Part shown: positions 1 through 6,040 of the stretch, piece after piece
Numbering within the stretch: the stretch's first letter is position 1
Layout of the letters: each line of letters starts with the position of its first letter
Source: Terriglobia bacterium
GTDB taxonomy: Bacteria > Acidobacteriota > Terriglobia > UBA7540
Assembly: GCA_030036915.1 (NCBI GenBank)
Contig: JASHSC010000124.1
Coordinates: 1 to 8,357, forward strand
DNA length: 8,357 nt
Direction of reading: 5' to 3'
Translations under genes and position numbers: made by a program
Notes under the pieces: generated by a model
The model's database searches: none
Told to the model about the DNA's origin: nothing
The model's input: only the letters and a program-made list of their open reading frames with translations

Positions 1-194
1 AGAGGGCCTGGTGGTAATGCAGTTGGCTGTAGCGCCGATCTGCGCACCGTTGTAAGAAGGGTTTGGGTCGCAGCGCGAAGCGGGATATGGGTTACGGAAA
101 TGACGGATGCCCAATTCCGGATTCCGACTGAAGGTTCAAAATAATAGCGAGCGTGAGCCTTTCCATGAGATTCACGAGAGCATCTTCCAGGCAA

Positions 195-761
195 TTAGCC
201 GCCTGATTTGCTCGATTCCGTCGGCACAGCATAGACAAGCTGCACGACGCCATCGGGAAAGTTAATCACGCTCCGCAGTTCGAGCCGCACCAGGCGGTGG
301 CGGGGGTGAAGCAACGGAATGCCCTCGCCGATCATCGTCGGAATGACATGGATTCGGAACTCGTCAATCAGGCCCGCGTCCAGAAACGAGGCGATGATTT
401 GCCCACCGCCCATCATCCAGATGTCTTTCCCGGGCTGGGCGCGAAGCTTCTGCGTGAATTCCTGCACGGGCTCGTTCACAAACTCTACTCCCTGCGGCGC
501 GGACTCTGGCGCGTGATGCGTGAACACATAGTTCTTAACGTTGGGCCCGGTTCCAACGCTTTTGCCCTCGAACTTCGCAATCGCTTGGTCATAGGTCCTC
601 CTCCCCCAAAGGATTGTATCGATGGAGTTAAAGAAGGCGCCGTAGCCGTAGTTGCCGGGCGGGCGGGGCCGCTCCAGCCAGTCGTAGCTGCCGTCGAGGC
701 GCGCGATGAACCCGTCGACGCTGGTCGCAATGAAGACGATGATCTTGCGATGGTCCTTCAT
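195..761 (-). CDS. Dihydrofolate reductase-family protein (RibD C-terminal domain, YyaP/YwjB-like)
   Basis: This gene encodes a 188-residue single-domain protein with the fold shared by dihydrofolate reductase and the C-terminal half of RibD. Visible landmarks are the N-terminal strand and loop IATSVDGFIA (residues 11-20), DTILWGRRTYD (48-58), which is the usual NADPH-side segment, and the glycine-rich MMGGGQ (116-121) followed by GLIDEFRIHVIP (130-141) and a GEGIPL turn. The length is normal for stand-alone members. These proteins are predicted NAD(P)H-dependent reductases, but most have no known substrate, so neither folate nor riboflavin metabolism should be assumed. It starts at ATG 761 with only a weak ribosome-binding site and ends in TAA. 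It is cytoplasmic, with no leader or membrane segment. It lies 137 bases downstream of the isomerase gene on the same strand, with two palindromes between them, so co-transcription is uncertain. The family call is firm and the function is open. Confidence 0.88.
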   Translation of the reverse strand: MKDHRKIIVFIATSVDGFIARLDGSYDWLERPRPPGNYGYGAFFNSIDTILWGRRTYDQAIAKFEGKSVGTGPNVKNYVFTHHAPESAPQGVEFVNEPVQEFTQKLRAQPGKDIWMMGGGQIIASFLDAGLIDEFRIHVIPTMIGEGIPLLHPRHRLVRLELRSVINFPDGVVQLVYAVPTESSKSGG

Positions 762-796
762 GGGTGCTTAATCCCTGGCGGAACGGAAAGTAGAGC

Positions 797-833
797 CGCC
801 CTTTAGGGCGCCACATGCCGGGCTAAAGGCCCG
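797..833. repeat. Two adjacent perfect palindromes (REP-like or terminator-like)
   Basis: Two short hairpins sit 8 bases apart in the gap between two minus-strand genes. The first (797-810) is CGCCCT-TT-AGGGCG, a 6-bp perfect stem with a 2-base loop (or 5 bp with 4). The second (819-833) is CGGGC-TAAAG-GCCCG, a 5-bp perfect stem. Both share a GGGC/GCCC stem around a TTTA or TAAA core, so they look like two versions of one unit. No T-run follows either stem, so an intrinsic terminator for the isomerase gene is possible but not typical. An interspersed intergenic repeat is the alternative I favour. Confidence 0.5.
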
Positions 834-898
834 TCCGAGAACAGGGTATCGCACGGCGCATAAGCAAAAGCATTTTTGATATGCAACACCAGGACAAA

Positions 899-1735
899 TT
901 AAGCCAGCAGTTTGCGAAACGCCGCGAGACAGAGCCTCACGGTCTCGAGTTCGGATAGATTGCTGCCTTCCTGCTCGATCAGGTAGTATTCAATTCCCCC
1001 AACGCTCTCGGCGGCGGCGATGATCTTCTTCCAAGGCGCGATTCCTTCGCCCGTCAGGACCTTATAGCCCTTCTGCGGCGACCAATCCTTGACGTGCATC
1101 GAGCGGATGCGGCCGGGGTTACTGTTAACCCAGGCGACGGGGTCGCTGCCCGCCGCCAGGCACGAACCTACATCCAGTTGCAGCATGATACTCTCATCCA
1201 AGTCCGCGGCCAGCAACTCCATGGGCTTTTTTCCGTCGAGGGGTTTCCATTCCGCATCGTGATTGTGATAGCCCGCGTGAAATCCCTGGGGTTTGAACGT
1301 TTCATTCGCCTGGTTCAGGGTCTCCGCGACGCGCTTCCAGCCGTCCAGGCCGTTTACCTCGCCGGGGTGGGCCAGCACGATGTAGCGAGTCCCCAGAACC
1401 CTGTTCAACTCCATCGCCTTGTCCATGCCTTCGGGCGTGAACGATTTCAGTTCGTTGTGGGTGGAATAGCAGCGGATAGCGAGTTCGTCCAATTCGGCGC
1501 GCACCCGCCGGGCATAATCGATGGTCCAGTCGTAGTACGGCGCGTAGAACTCCACGCATTGATAACCCATCCCTGCCACACTCCGGACGGTTCCCATCAA
1601 GTCCCTCTTCAAATCGTTGCGAACCGAGTAAAGCTCCAGCCCAACGGGAATTGGGCGAGCCGGTGTGGCCTTCGCCGCATACGGAACCACTGCCATTGAA
1701 CCGAGAAAGGCGCGACGGGTGATCTGCCTGTTCAT
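899..1735 (-). CDS. Exported sugar phosphate isomerase/epimerase-like TIM barrel protein (Tat leader)
   Basis: This gene encodes 278 residues of the xylose-isomerase-like TIM barrel (AP endonuclease 2) superfamily. The start at ATG 1735 is chosen because it begins MNRQITRRAFLG, a twin-arginine leader (RR at residues 7-8) followed by a short hydrophobic stretch and an A-K-A cleavage-like site near residue 23. The frame stays open to 1969, but the extra N-terminus would bury the leader. Barrel landmarks are VGLELYSVR (31-39), VEFY with E62, YHNHDAEW (156-163), QLDVGS with D188, MHVKDW with H214, and LIEQEG (252-257). The acidic and histidine residues are the expected divalent-metal ligands of the family. 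Members interconvert or rearrange sugars and inositols, and the substrate cannot be read from sequence. The Tat leader implies folding with metal in the cytoplasm and then export. No strong ribosome-binding site precedes the ATG. The gene is divergent from motA, and the call could also be a sugar-binding non-enzyme. Confidence 0.87.
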   Translation of the reverse strand: MNRQITRRAFLGSMAVVPYAAKATPARPIPVGLELYSVRNDLKRDLMGTVRSVAGMGYQCVEFYAPYYDWTIDYARRVRAELDELAIRCYSTHNELKSFTPEGMDKAMELNRVLGTRYIVLAHPGEVNGLDGWKRVAETLNQANETFKPQGFHAGYHNHDAEWKPLDGKKPMELLAADLDESIMLQLDVGSCLAAGSDPVAWVNSNPGRIRSMHVKDWSPQKGYKVLTGEGIAPWKKIIAAAESVGGIEYYLIEQEGSNLSELETVRLCLAAFRKLLA

Positions 1736-1814
1736 GATGCCGATACCATACCACAACTCCGTAGCAGTCGCCGCTTCCGTCTCGGCCGAATTCTCCGAGC
1801 GCTCAAATGCCCAC

Positions 1815-1846
1815 CCTTGACGACTCAAGGCCAATCCAATTTGGCC
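1815..1846. repeat. Two interlocked inverted repeats in the motA upstream region
   Basis: Two perfect 6-bp inverted repeats share two bases. The first is CCTTGA-CGAC-TCAAGG (1815-1830) and the second is GGCCAA-TCCAAT-TTGGCC (1829-1846). A CCAAT direct repeat lies in 1831-1840. They sit in the 224-base divergent spacer and cover the -35 to -10 interval of the sigma-28-like promoter described separately. This placement suits an operator or a 5' structure, but no regulator is known here and short palindromes can arise by chance. Confidence 0.35.
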
Positions 1847-1851
1847 GATAT
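1825..1851 (+). promoter_or_regulatory. Candidate sigma-28 (FliA) promoter for motAB
   Basis: The sequence reads TCAA-N15-GCCGATAT. The enterobacterial sigma-28 consensus is TAAA-N15-GCCGATAA, so this matches 3 of 4 at -35 and 7 of 8 at -10 with exactly the canonical spacing. It lies on the motA strand, about 108 bases before the motA GTG, which would give a leader of roughly 100 bases. motAB is a classic FliA-dependent class 3 operon in enterics, which agrees with the position. The match was found by eye, and no transcription start is known. Confidence 0.55.
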
Positions 1852-1943
1852 GAAACATCAGAGGTTTCAAAAGGATGTTGGACCTGACCGATGCCCAAGG
1901 CTGCAACCGGGCCCTGGTGCTGGGTGCTTCGGAATTCCAAGGC

Positions 1944-1949
1944 AAGGAG
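1944..1949 (+). promoter_or_regulatory. Ribosome binding site deciding the motA GTG start
   Basis: AAGGAG lies 10 bases before the GTG at 1960. It is the only strong Shine-Dalgarno in the region, and it rules out the upstream in-frame ATG at 1891, which would add 23 residues unlike any MotA N-terminus. Confidence 0.75.
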
Positions 1950-1959
1950 AGATAATCGA

Positions 1960-2847
1960 GTGTTCGCAATCATCGGAATCGTGGTGGTGTTCGGGGCCAT
2001 CGTGGGCGGCTATCTGATGGAGCACGGCAAGCTGTTGGTGCTGTTGCAACCCGCCGAGCTGCTCATTATCGGTGGAGCGGGGGTCGGCACGCTGCTGATC
2101 GCCAATCCTCTGCACATTCTGAAACGCATTGCCACCGGCCTTCCCGCCATTCTCAAGGATTCCAAATTCAACAAGGCGATGTATCTTGATTCCCTCAAAA
2201 TGATGTTTGAGCTCTTCAGCCGCGCCCGCCGCGACGGCCTGGTGGCGCTCGAAGCCGATACGGACGATCCCACGAAAAGCACCGTCTTCTCCAAGTACCC
2301 GGCCTTTCTGAAGGCCCACCATCTCCTGCACTTTGTTTGCGACACCATGCGCCTGGTGGCCAGCAACGCCGTGGAGGCGTTTGAGCTTGACCAGATGGTG
2401 GAACTGGATATGGACGTCCACCACCATAGTGCAACACAACCAGTGATGGCGCTCAGCAGCATGGCGGACTCACTGCCCGGACTCGGTATTGTGGCCGCGG
2501 TGCTGGGAGTGGTTATCACCATGGGGGCATTGGGCGGCCCGCCGGAACTGATCGGGCATAAGGTTGCCGCTGCGCTGGTGGGGACCTTCCTGGGCATTCT
2601 ACTTTGCTACGGCCTGGTGGGGCCGCTCGCCGCGAAGCTCGCCAAGGCCGCCGAGGATGAGCACGCCTACCTGCACGTGCTCCGCGTCGCCATGGCGACT
2701 TTTATCAAAGGTACGGCCCCCATCATGGCTGTGGAAGTTGCTCGCCGCGCCATCCCCGGCCACGTACGCCCTACTTTCCAGGAGCTCGAAGGCTATTGCC
2801 GCGGCAAGGGAGAAGCGGAAGCGGCAAAAGCCGAGGCGGCAGCGTGA
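1960..2847 (+). CDS. motA: Flagellar motor stator protein MotA
   Basis: MotA forms the pentameric ring around the MotB dimer in the inner membrane. Ion flow through the stator drives its rotation against FliG in the flagellar rotor. Starting at GTG 1960, the product is 295 residues, the same length as E. coli MotA as I recall it. Its key residues fall at the E. coli numbers: R90 and E98 in the cytoplasmic loop (RRDGLVALE), which contact FliG, P173 in DSLPGLGIVAAVLGVV and P222 in the last helix. Four membrane segments are visible, around residues 2-20, 31-49, 171-190 and 201-222, with the large cytoplasmic loop between the second and third. PAELLIIGGAG (31-41) is a typical MotA segment. The E. 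coli-like length and pore helices suggest a proton-driven stator, which is inference. It is followed 54 bases later by motB in the same frame. The tail is rich in alanine, glutamate and lysine. Confidence 0.96.
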   Translation: MFAIIGIVVVFGAIVGGYLMEHGKLLVLLQPAELLIIGGAGVGTLLIANPLHILKRIATGLPAILKDSKFNKAMYLDSLKMMFELFSRARRDGLVALEADTDDPTKSTVFSKYPAFLKAHHLLHFVCDTMRLVASNAVEAFELDQMVELDMDVHHHSATQPVMALSSMADSLPGLGIVAAVLGVVITMGALGGPPELIGHKVAAALVGTFLGILLCYGLVGPLAAKLAKAAEDEHAYLHVLRVAMATFIKGTAPIMAVEVARRAIPGHVRPTFQELEGYCRGKGEAEAAKAEAAA

Positions 2848-2901
2848 AGCAGGAATCAGGAGACAAAAGTCAGGGTTTGCTCTCCCCTTATTAAGAAACT
2901 T

Positions 2902-3714
2902 ATGGCCACAGCGCCAAAACCGATCATCGTCATCAAGAAGAAGGTTAGCCACGGCGGACATCACGGCGGTGCTTGGAAAGTGGCCTACGCGGATTTTGTG
3001 ACCGCCATGATGGCGCTCTTCATCGTGCTCTGGCTGATGAATACGAGCAAGCCGATCAAGGAAGCCGTGGCAGGTTATTTCAACGATCCTGCCGGCACTT
3101 CCAACAATGTCGGCGGGAATGGCAAGGGTCCAGCCGAAGGAGCCGGCCAGGGCCCTGTGGACAGCCTGACAGTTTCCAAAGACGATATGTCAAAGCTGAA
3201 AGACGAGCTTCAGGATGCCATCCACCGCGTGCAAAGTCTCAAGATGCTCAACAATCAAATTGAAATGACCGTCACTTCCGAAGGCCTGCGCATCGAGCTG
3301 ATGGAATCCGAAAAGGGAACCTTCTTCGACAGCGGCAGCCCGGACGTAAACGGAAGCGGCAGGGATACTCTCATCGCGCTGGCGAAGGAACTCGGCAAAG
3401 TTCCCAACAAGATCTCGATCGAGGGGCACACCGATTCCATTCCCCTGGCGCGCCACGGAGGCGAATACGGAAACTGGGAGCTTTCCGTCGACCGCGCCAA
3501 TGCCGCCCGGCGGCTGATGCAGGAAAACGGCCTGCGCCCCGACCAAGTGACGCAAGTCCGCGGTTTCGCCGACCAGCGTCTTCGCAAACCAAACGCGCCC
3601 ACCGACCCTTCCAATCGCCGAATCTCCGTGATTGTCCAATACGTCCCACAGGATTCAGCCGGGTCGCCGCCATCCAGCGACAGCAATCCATCCTCAAAAG
3701 ATAGCCATCCGTAA
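2902..3714 (+). CDS. motB: Flagellar motor stator protein MotB
   Basis: MotB is the 270-residue partner of MotA. It provides the ion-binding aspartate and anchors the stator to peptidoglycan. A basic N-terminus (KKK at 12-14) leads into the single membrane helix (about 28-46), with D31 in AYADFVTAMMALF equivalent to E. coli D32. Residues 51-63 (PIKEAVAGYFNDP) match the periplasmic plug that blocks leakage before assembly. A glycine- and asparagine-rich linker (65-90) and a predicted helical stretch (93-122) follow. The OmpA-like peptidoglycan-binding domain spans about 128-247, with GHTDS (175-179), NWELSVDRA (191-199) and NRRISV (238-243). The tail is serine- and proline-rich. The start at ATG 2902 has only a weak AAGAAA-type ribosome-binding site, so translation may depend on motA. 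No other start codon lies between the motA stop and this ATG in the same frame. No terminator is visible in the 47 bases before the converging epimerase gene. Confidence 0.96.
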   Translation: MATAPKPIIVIKKKVSHGGHHGGAWKVAYADFVTAMMALFIVLWLMNTSKPIKEAVAGYFNDPAGTSNNVGGNGKGPAEGAGQGPVDSLTVSKDDMSKLKDELQDAIHRVQSLKMLNNQIEMTVTSEGLRIELMESEKGTFFDSGSPDVNGSGRDTLIALAKELGKVPNKISIEGHTDSIPLARHGGEYGNWELSVDRANAARRLMQENGLRPDQVTQVRGFADQRLRKPNAPTDPSNRRISVIVQYVPQDSAGSPPSSDSNPSSKDSHP

Positions 3715-3761
3715 TCAATGATCATTCAATGGCGAAGGCAATGACGTAGGCTTGACGGTTT

Positions 3762-4910
3762 CTACTGCGTCGAAAACTTCCAAACCGTCGTCGAGTGGAA
3801 GGCCTGCCCAGGTCGAAGGATTGCCGATGGGAAATCCGGCTTATTGGGCGAGTCGGGATAGTGCTGCGTTTCGAGGCAAAACGCGTCGCGCTTGTTGTAA
3901 ACGTGTCCATGCTTGCCCTGGACGCCGTTCAGGAAATTTCCCGTGTAAAACTGCACTCCGGGCTCGGTGGTATCCACCTCCAGAACCCGTCCTGACTTGG
4001 GGTCGTAAGCACGCGCCGCGAGCGCCAATCCCGGCCCCGTGTGATTGATCACGAAATTGAAATCGTAGCCATGCCCCAGATCCAGTTGCTCATTCTTATC
4101 GTCGATGCGAGCCCCGATGGCGGTGGGTTTGGTGAAGTCGAGCGGCGTTCCGGCCACGCTCGCGATTTTGCCCGTAGGAATCAGCGTGGAATCCACCGGC
4201 GTGAAGTGGCCGGCGTTGATCATCATTTCCGTGCCCAGAATGTTGCCGCTTCCCTCGCCGTCCAGATTGAAGTAGGTGTGATTGGTCAGATTAATGGGAG
4301 TGGCTTTGTCCGTGGTGGCCTGATAATCGATGCGGAATTCGTCCTTATCATTCAGCGTGTAGGTCACGGTCACGTGCACCGTACCGGGATATCCTTCGTC
4401 GCCGTCCGGGCTCGTGTGCCTAAGAATCACTCCGCCGTCTCCGCCCTTCTCAAACGATTCCGCCTGCCACACCACCTTGTCAAATCCCTTCAAGCCGCCG
4501 TGCAATGAGTTGGGGCCGTCGTTTGCGGCCAGCTTGTAGACCTTGCCGCCCAGCGTGAACCGCGCGCCGCCGATGCGATTGGCGTACCGCCCCACGATCG
4601 CGCCGAAGTAGGGGTTCTTGGAAAGGTAGGGCGCGAGCGTATCGAACCCGAGAACGATGTCGGCGACGTGCCCACTCTTGTCCGGCGTCTTCACTGAAAC
4701 GATGACCCCGCCGTAAGTCATGATGCGCACTTCCATGCCGTGCGAATTGGTGAGCGTGTAGAGCTCGACAGCCTTTCCATCCGTGGAATTTCCAAAAGGC
4801 TCTTTCTTCACCATGACCGCACCCCGCGCGTTGGAAGCCACTCCCGAACCCAGGCACAAAACGACAAACAACAGGCGCAGGAGCAAGGGCCGGCACCTGC
4901 GGAGAATCAT
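3762..4910 (-). CDS. galM: Secreted aldose 1-epimerase (galactose mutarotase)
   Basis: This enzyme interconverts the alpha and beta anomers of aldoses such as galactose and glucose. From ATG 4910 it is 382 residues, longer than typical cytosolic GalM (about 340) because of an N-terminal secretion leader: a basic stretch (RRCRP), a leucine/valine core (about residues 9-22) and an ASNARGA cleavage-like region near 25-31. Catalytic landmarks match the family: NSLHGG (H137), TNHTYFNL (H211), GYDFNFV (D283), PGVQFYTGN (Q320) and CLETQHYPDSPN, whose glutamate (E347) is equivalent to human GALM E307. GRYANRIGGARF is also typical. The frame stays open to ATG 4967, with another ATG at 4943. None of the three has a good Shine-Dalgarno, and I chose 4910 because it puts the charged end directly before the hydrophobic core. 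The cysteine in the leader lacks a lipobox, so it is probably periplasmic and soluble. A promoter candidate lies at 5003-5031. No other galactose genes are present. Confidence 0.93.
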   Translation of the reverse strand: MILRRCRPLLLRLLFVVLCLGSGVASNARGAVMVKKEPFGNSTDGKAVELYTLTNSHGMEVRIMTYGGVIVSVKTPDKSGHVADIVLGFDTLAPYLSKNPYFGAIVGRYANRIGGARFTLGGKVYKLAANDGPNSLHGGLKGFDKVVWQAESFEKGGDGGVILRHTSPDGDEGYPGTVHVTVTYTLNDKDEFRIDYQATTDKATPINLTNHTYFNLDGEGSGNILGTEMMINAGHFTPVDSTLIPTGKIASVAGTPLDFTKPTAIGARIDDKNEQLDLGHGYDFNFVINHTGPGLALAARAYDPKSGRVLEVDTTEPGVQFYTGNFLNGVQGKHGHVYNKRDAFCLETQHYPDSPNKPDFPSAILRPGQAFHSTTVWKFSTQ

Positions 4911-5002
4911 CCGGGTCTTCGGGAGGCTCGAATTGATGTACATGAATTGGAAAAATTTTCTGCTCATGTTCCAGCGGCCGTCAGAATCAGCAGCCGCAGG
5001 GA

Positions 5003-5031
5003 ATTCTGCGCGTAGTGCCGCCGTGAGTCAA
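5003..5031 (-). promoter_or_regulatory. Candidate sigma-70-type promoter for the aldose epimerase gene
   Basis: On the minus strand, TTGACT (5031-5026) and CAGAAT (5008-5003) are separated by exactly 17 bases. They match 5 of 6 and 4 of 6 consensus positions. Transcription would start near 4996, about 30 bases before the farthest possible start codon and about 85 before the preferred one. It lies in the gap after the PhyH gene and suggests that the epimerase is transcribed on its own. Confidence 0.4.
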
Positions 5032-5067
5032 GGCCATATTGAGTGATCAGGGGAAAAGGCTGGAGCG

Positions 5068-5928
5068 CTATGGCCGCGTCGCCAGGCCGTGCCGCGACAT
5101 TTCTTGCAGCTCGTAAAGGGATTTTGTATCGCGGGGAAAGCGTGGAATCGGGAATGAGTTCAATCCGAAGCGCGCTGCGGAGGCTTCAGCGCCGCGCACC
5201 AGGCGGGCGTGGGCTTCCTGCGCTTCGGTTCGCATGGCGAGATGGATGGGGAACGCGTCGGCGGCTCGGTAGGACATGATGAGCGTGATCCGCGGCTTGG
5301 TGGAGAGGTTCGGCGCGGAAGCGTGCGGTGTGAGGCAGTGCATGAAGATCGCGCTTCCCGCCCTGGCTTCGAGAAATACGGATTTTGAAGTATCCACCGT
5401 CTCTACCACCCGGCCCTGGAAAACTCCTTTTACGGTGTGCTCCATCACGCGTTGGTGCGCCCGGGGAATCACCTGAAGGCAGCCGTTGTAAGCGTCGGCA
5501 TCCTGGAAATAGAAGAGCACGGTGACCGAATCGGTGTTGGTGAGGGGATAATAGGTCAAATCCTGATGCCAATCCACCACCGAACCCAATTGGGCAGGCT
5601 TCATGTTGATTTTGCTGAGATGAAAGAACAGGTTGGGCCCGATCAGTTGCTCCACCGCGTCCAGCAGACCTGGCGATTCCGAAAGCGCGCGGAAGCGCGC
5701 ATAGTGCGTGCAGGGTTCGTAAAGCCTCCGCACCTTTTTCCCGTCGGGCCCCTGGTTCGGTTCCATCTCCAGGCGCGCGGAATCGTGTTTCGCCACGGTG
5801 GCGGAAGCCGTCAGTATGTCGATCTCGGCCAGCAATTCGTCCACCGCAGCTCGGTCGAGAAACTCGTGCAGTACGGTGAATCCCTCGTCGCGGTATTGGG
5901 CGATCTGTTGGGGGGACAGTTTTTTCAT
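5068..5928 (-). CDS. Phytanoyl-CoA dioxygenase (PhyH) family Fe(II)/2-oxoglutarate-dependent oxygenase
   Basis: This gene encodes a 286-residue cytoplasmic protein of the PhyH family, which hydroxylates small molecules using oxygen and 2-oxoglutarate. The family N-terminus is clear (LSPQQIAQYRDEGFTVLHEF, 4-23). The jelly-roll core supplies the facial triad: H121 and D123 in DWHQD, and H202 in LTPHASAPN. R213 in KPRITLIMSY is the expected 2-oxoglutarate-binding arginine. NGCLQVIPRAHQ (148-159) is the usual segment before the second half of the barrel. The length is normal for bacterial members. Substrates range widely (fatty acyl-CoA, ectoine, secondary metabolites, phosphonates), and neither the sequence nor the neighbours narrows this. 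The start at ATG 5928 is supported by the family N-terminus despite a weak ribosome-binding site, and a promoter candidate with a perfect TTGACA lies just upstream. It follows gltD by 112 bases on the same strand, separated by a hairpin. Confidence 0.9.
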   Translation of the reverse strand: MKKLSPQQIAQYRDEGFTVLHEFLDRAAVDELLAEIDILTASATVAKHDSARLEMEPNQGPDGKKVRRLYEPCTHYARFRALSESPGLLDAVEQLIGPNLFFHLSKINMKPAQLGSVVDWHQDLTYYPLTNTDSVTVLFYFQDADAYNGCLQVIPRAHQRVMEHTVKGVFQGRVVETVDTSKSVFLEARAGSAIFMHCLTPHASAPNLSTKPRITLIMSYRAADAFPIHLAMRTEAQEAHARLVRGAEASAARFGLNSFPIPRFPRDTKSLYELQEMSRHGLATRP

Positions 5929-5948
5929 GGATTGTTCTCGTCAATGTG

Positions 5949-5977
5949 AGAGTAATGGCGTGGATTGCGGTTGTCAA
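5949..5977 (-). promoter_or_regulatory. Candidate sigma-70-type promoter for the PhyH gene
   Basis: On the minus strand a perfect -35 box TTGACA (5977-5972) is followed after 17 bases by TACTCT (5954-5949), which keeps the key T, A and final T of the -10 consensus. The start point would be near 5942, giving a short leader of about 14 bases before the ATG at 5928. Its position just past the hairpin after gltD supports independent transcription of the PhyH gene. Confidence 0.5.
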
Positions 5978-5983
5978 CGAGCA

Positions 5984-6004
5984 GCGCGGGCGAGACACCC
6001 GCGC
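5984..6004 (-). terminator. GC-rich hairpin downstream of gltD (possible terminator)
   Basis: A perfect 7-bp stem GCGCGGG/CCCGCGC encloses a 7-base loop, starting 37 bases after the gltD stop codon on the minus strand. It is the only strong hairpin I see between gltD and the PhyH gene. No T-run follows it, so it may be a weak or factor-assisted terminator, or an mRNA 3'-end stabiliser. Confidence 0.4.
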
Positions 6005-6040
6005 CACGGCCTGCCCTATTGAAAGGTACGGGTTTCGGAG

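Noticed and set aside
1..135. Open frame on the minus strand running off the left edge, with no ATG after the in-frame TGA at 136-138
   Set aside because: The only possible start inside is a TTG near 114 with no ribosome-binding site, and the translation shows no family motif. A 47-codon open stretch on the plus strand ending at 144 is equally unconvincing. I treat 1-194 as without a supportable gene.
297..806. 169-codon plus-strand open frame opposite the reductase gene
   Set aside because: It is antisense to a gene with clear family motifs, has no recognisable domain, and its length follows from GC-rich codon structure on the other strand.
1094..1699. 201-codon plus-strand open frame opposite the isomerase gene
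   Set aside because: It mirrors the codon pattern of the isomerase and shows no motif or ribosome-binding site.
1915..1930. Sigma-54-like GG...GC pair upstream of motA
   Set aside because: The GG to GC spacing is two bases short of the strict -24/-12 requirement.
1891..1959. Upstream ATG extending motA by 23 residues
   Set aside because: The added residues do not resemble a MotA N-terminus, and the GTG at 1960 has the only good ribosome-binding site and gives the standard 295-residue length.
1736..1969. Upstream extension of the isomerase frame by 78 codons
   Set aside because: It would place the twin-arginine leader in the middle of the protein, and its sequence overlaps the motA promoter region.
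2858..2885. Small stem GGAGA/TCTCC in the motA-motB gap that could hide an AGGAG
   Set aside because: It is only 5 bp with a 17-base loop, and the AGGAG is 39 bases from the motB start, too far to serve as its ribosome-binding site.
3190..3639. Minus-strand open frames opposite motB
   Set aside because: They lie entirely antisense to a well-conserved OmpA-like domain and resemble no family.
3717..3726. AATGATCATT palindrome between motB and the converging epimerase gene
   Set aside because: It is a 10-base AT-rich palindrome with no loop, no GC stem and no T-run, so it is not a credible terminator or a supported binding site.
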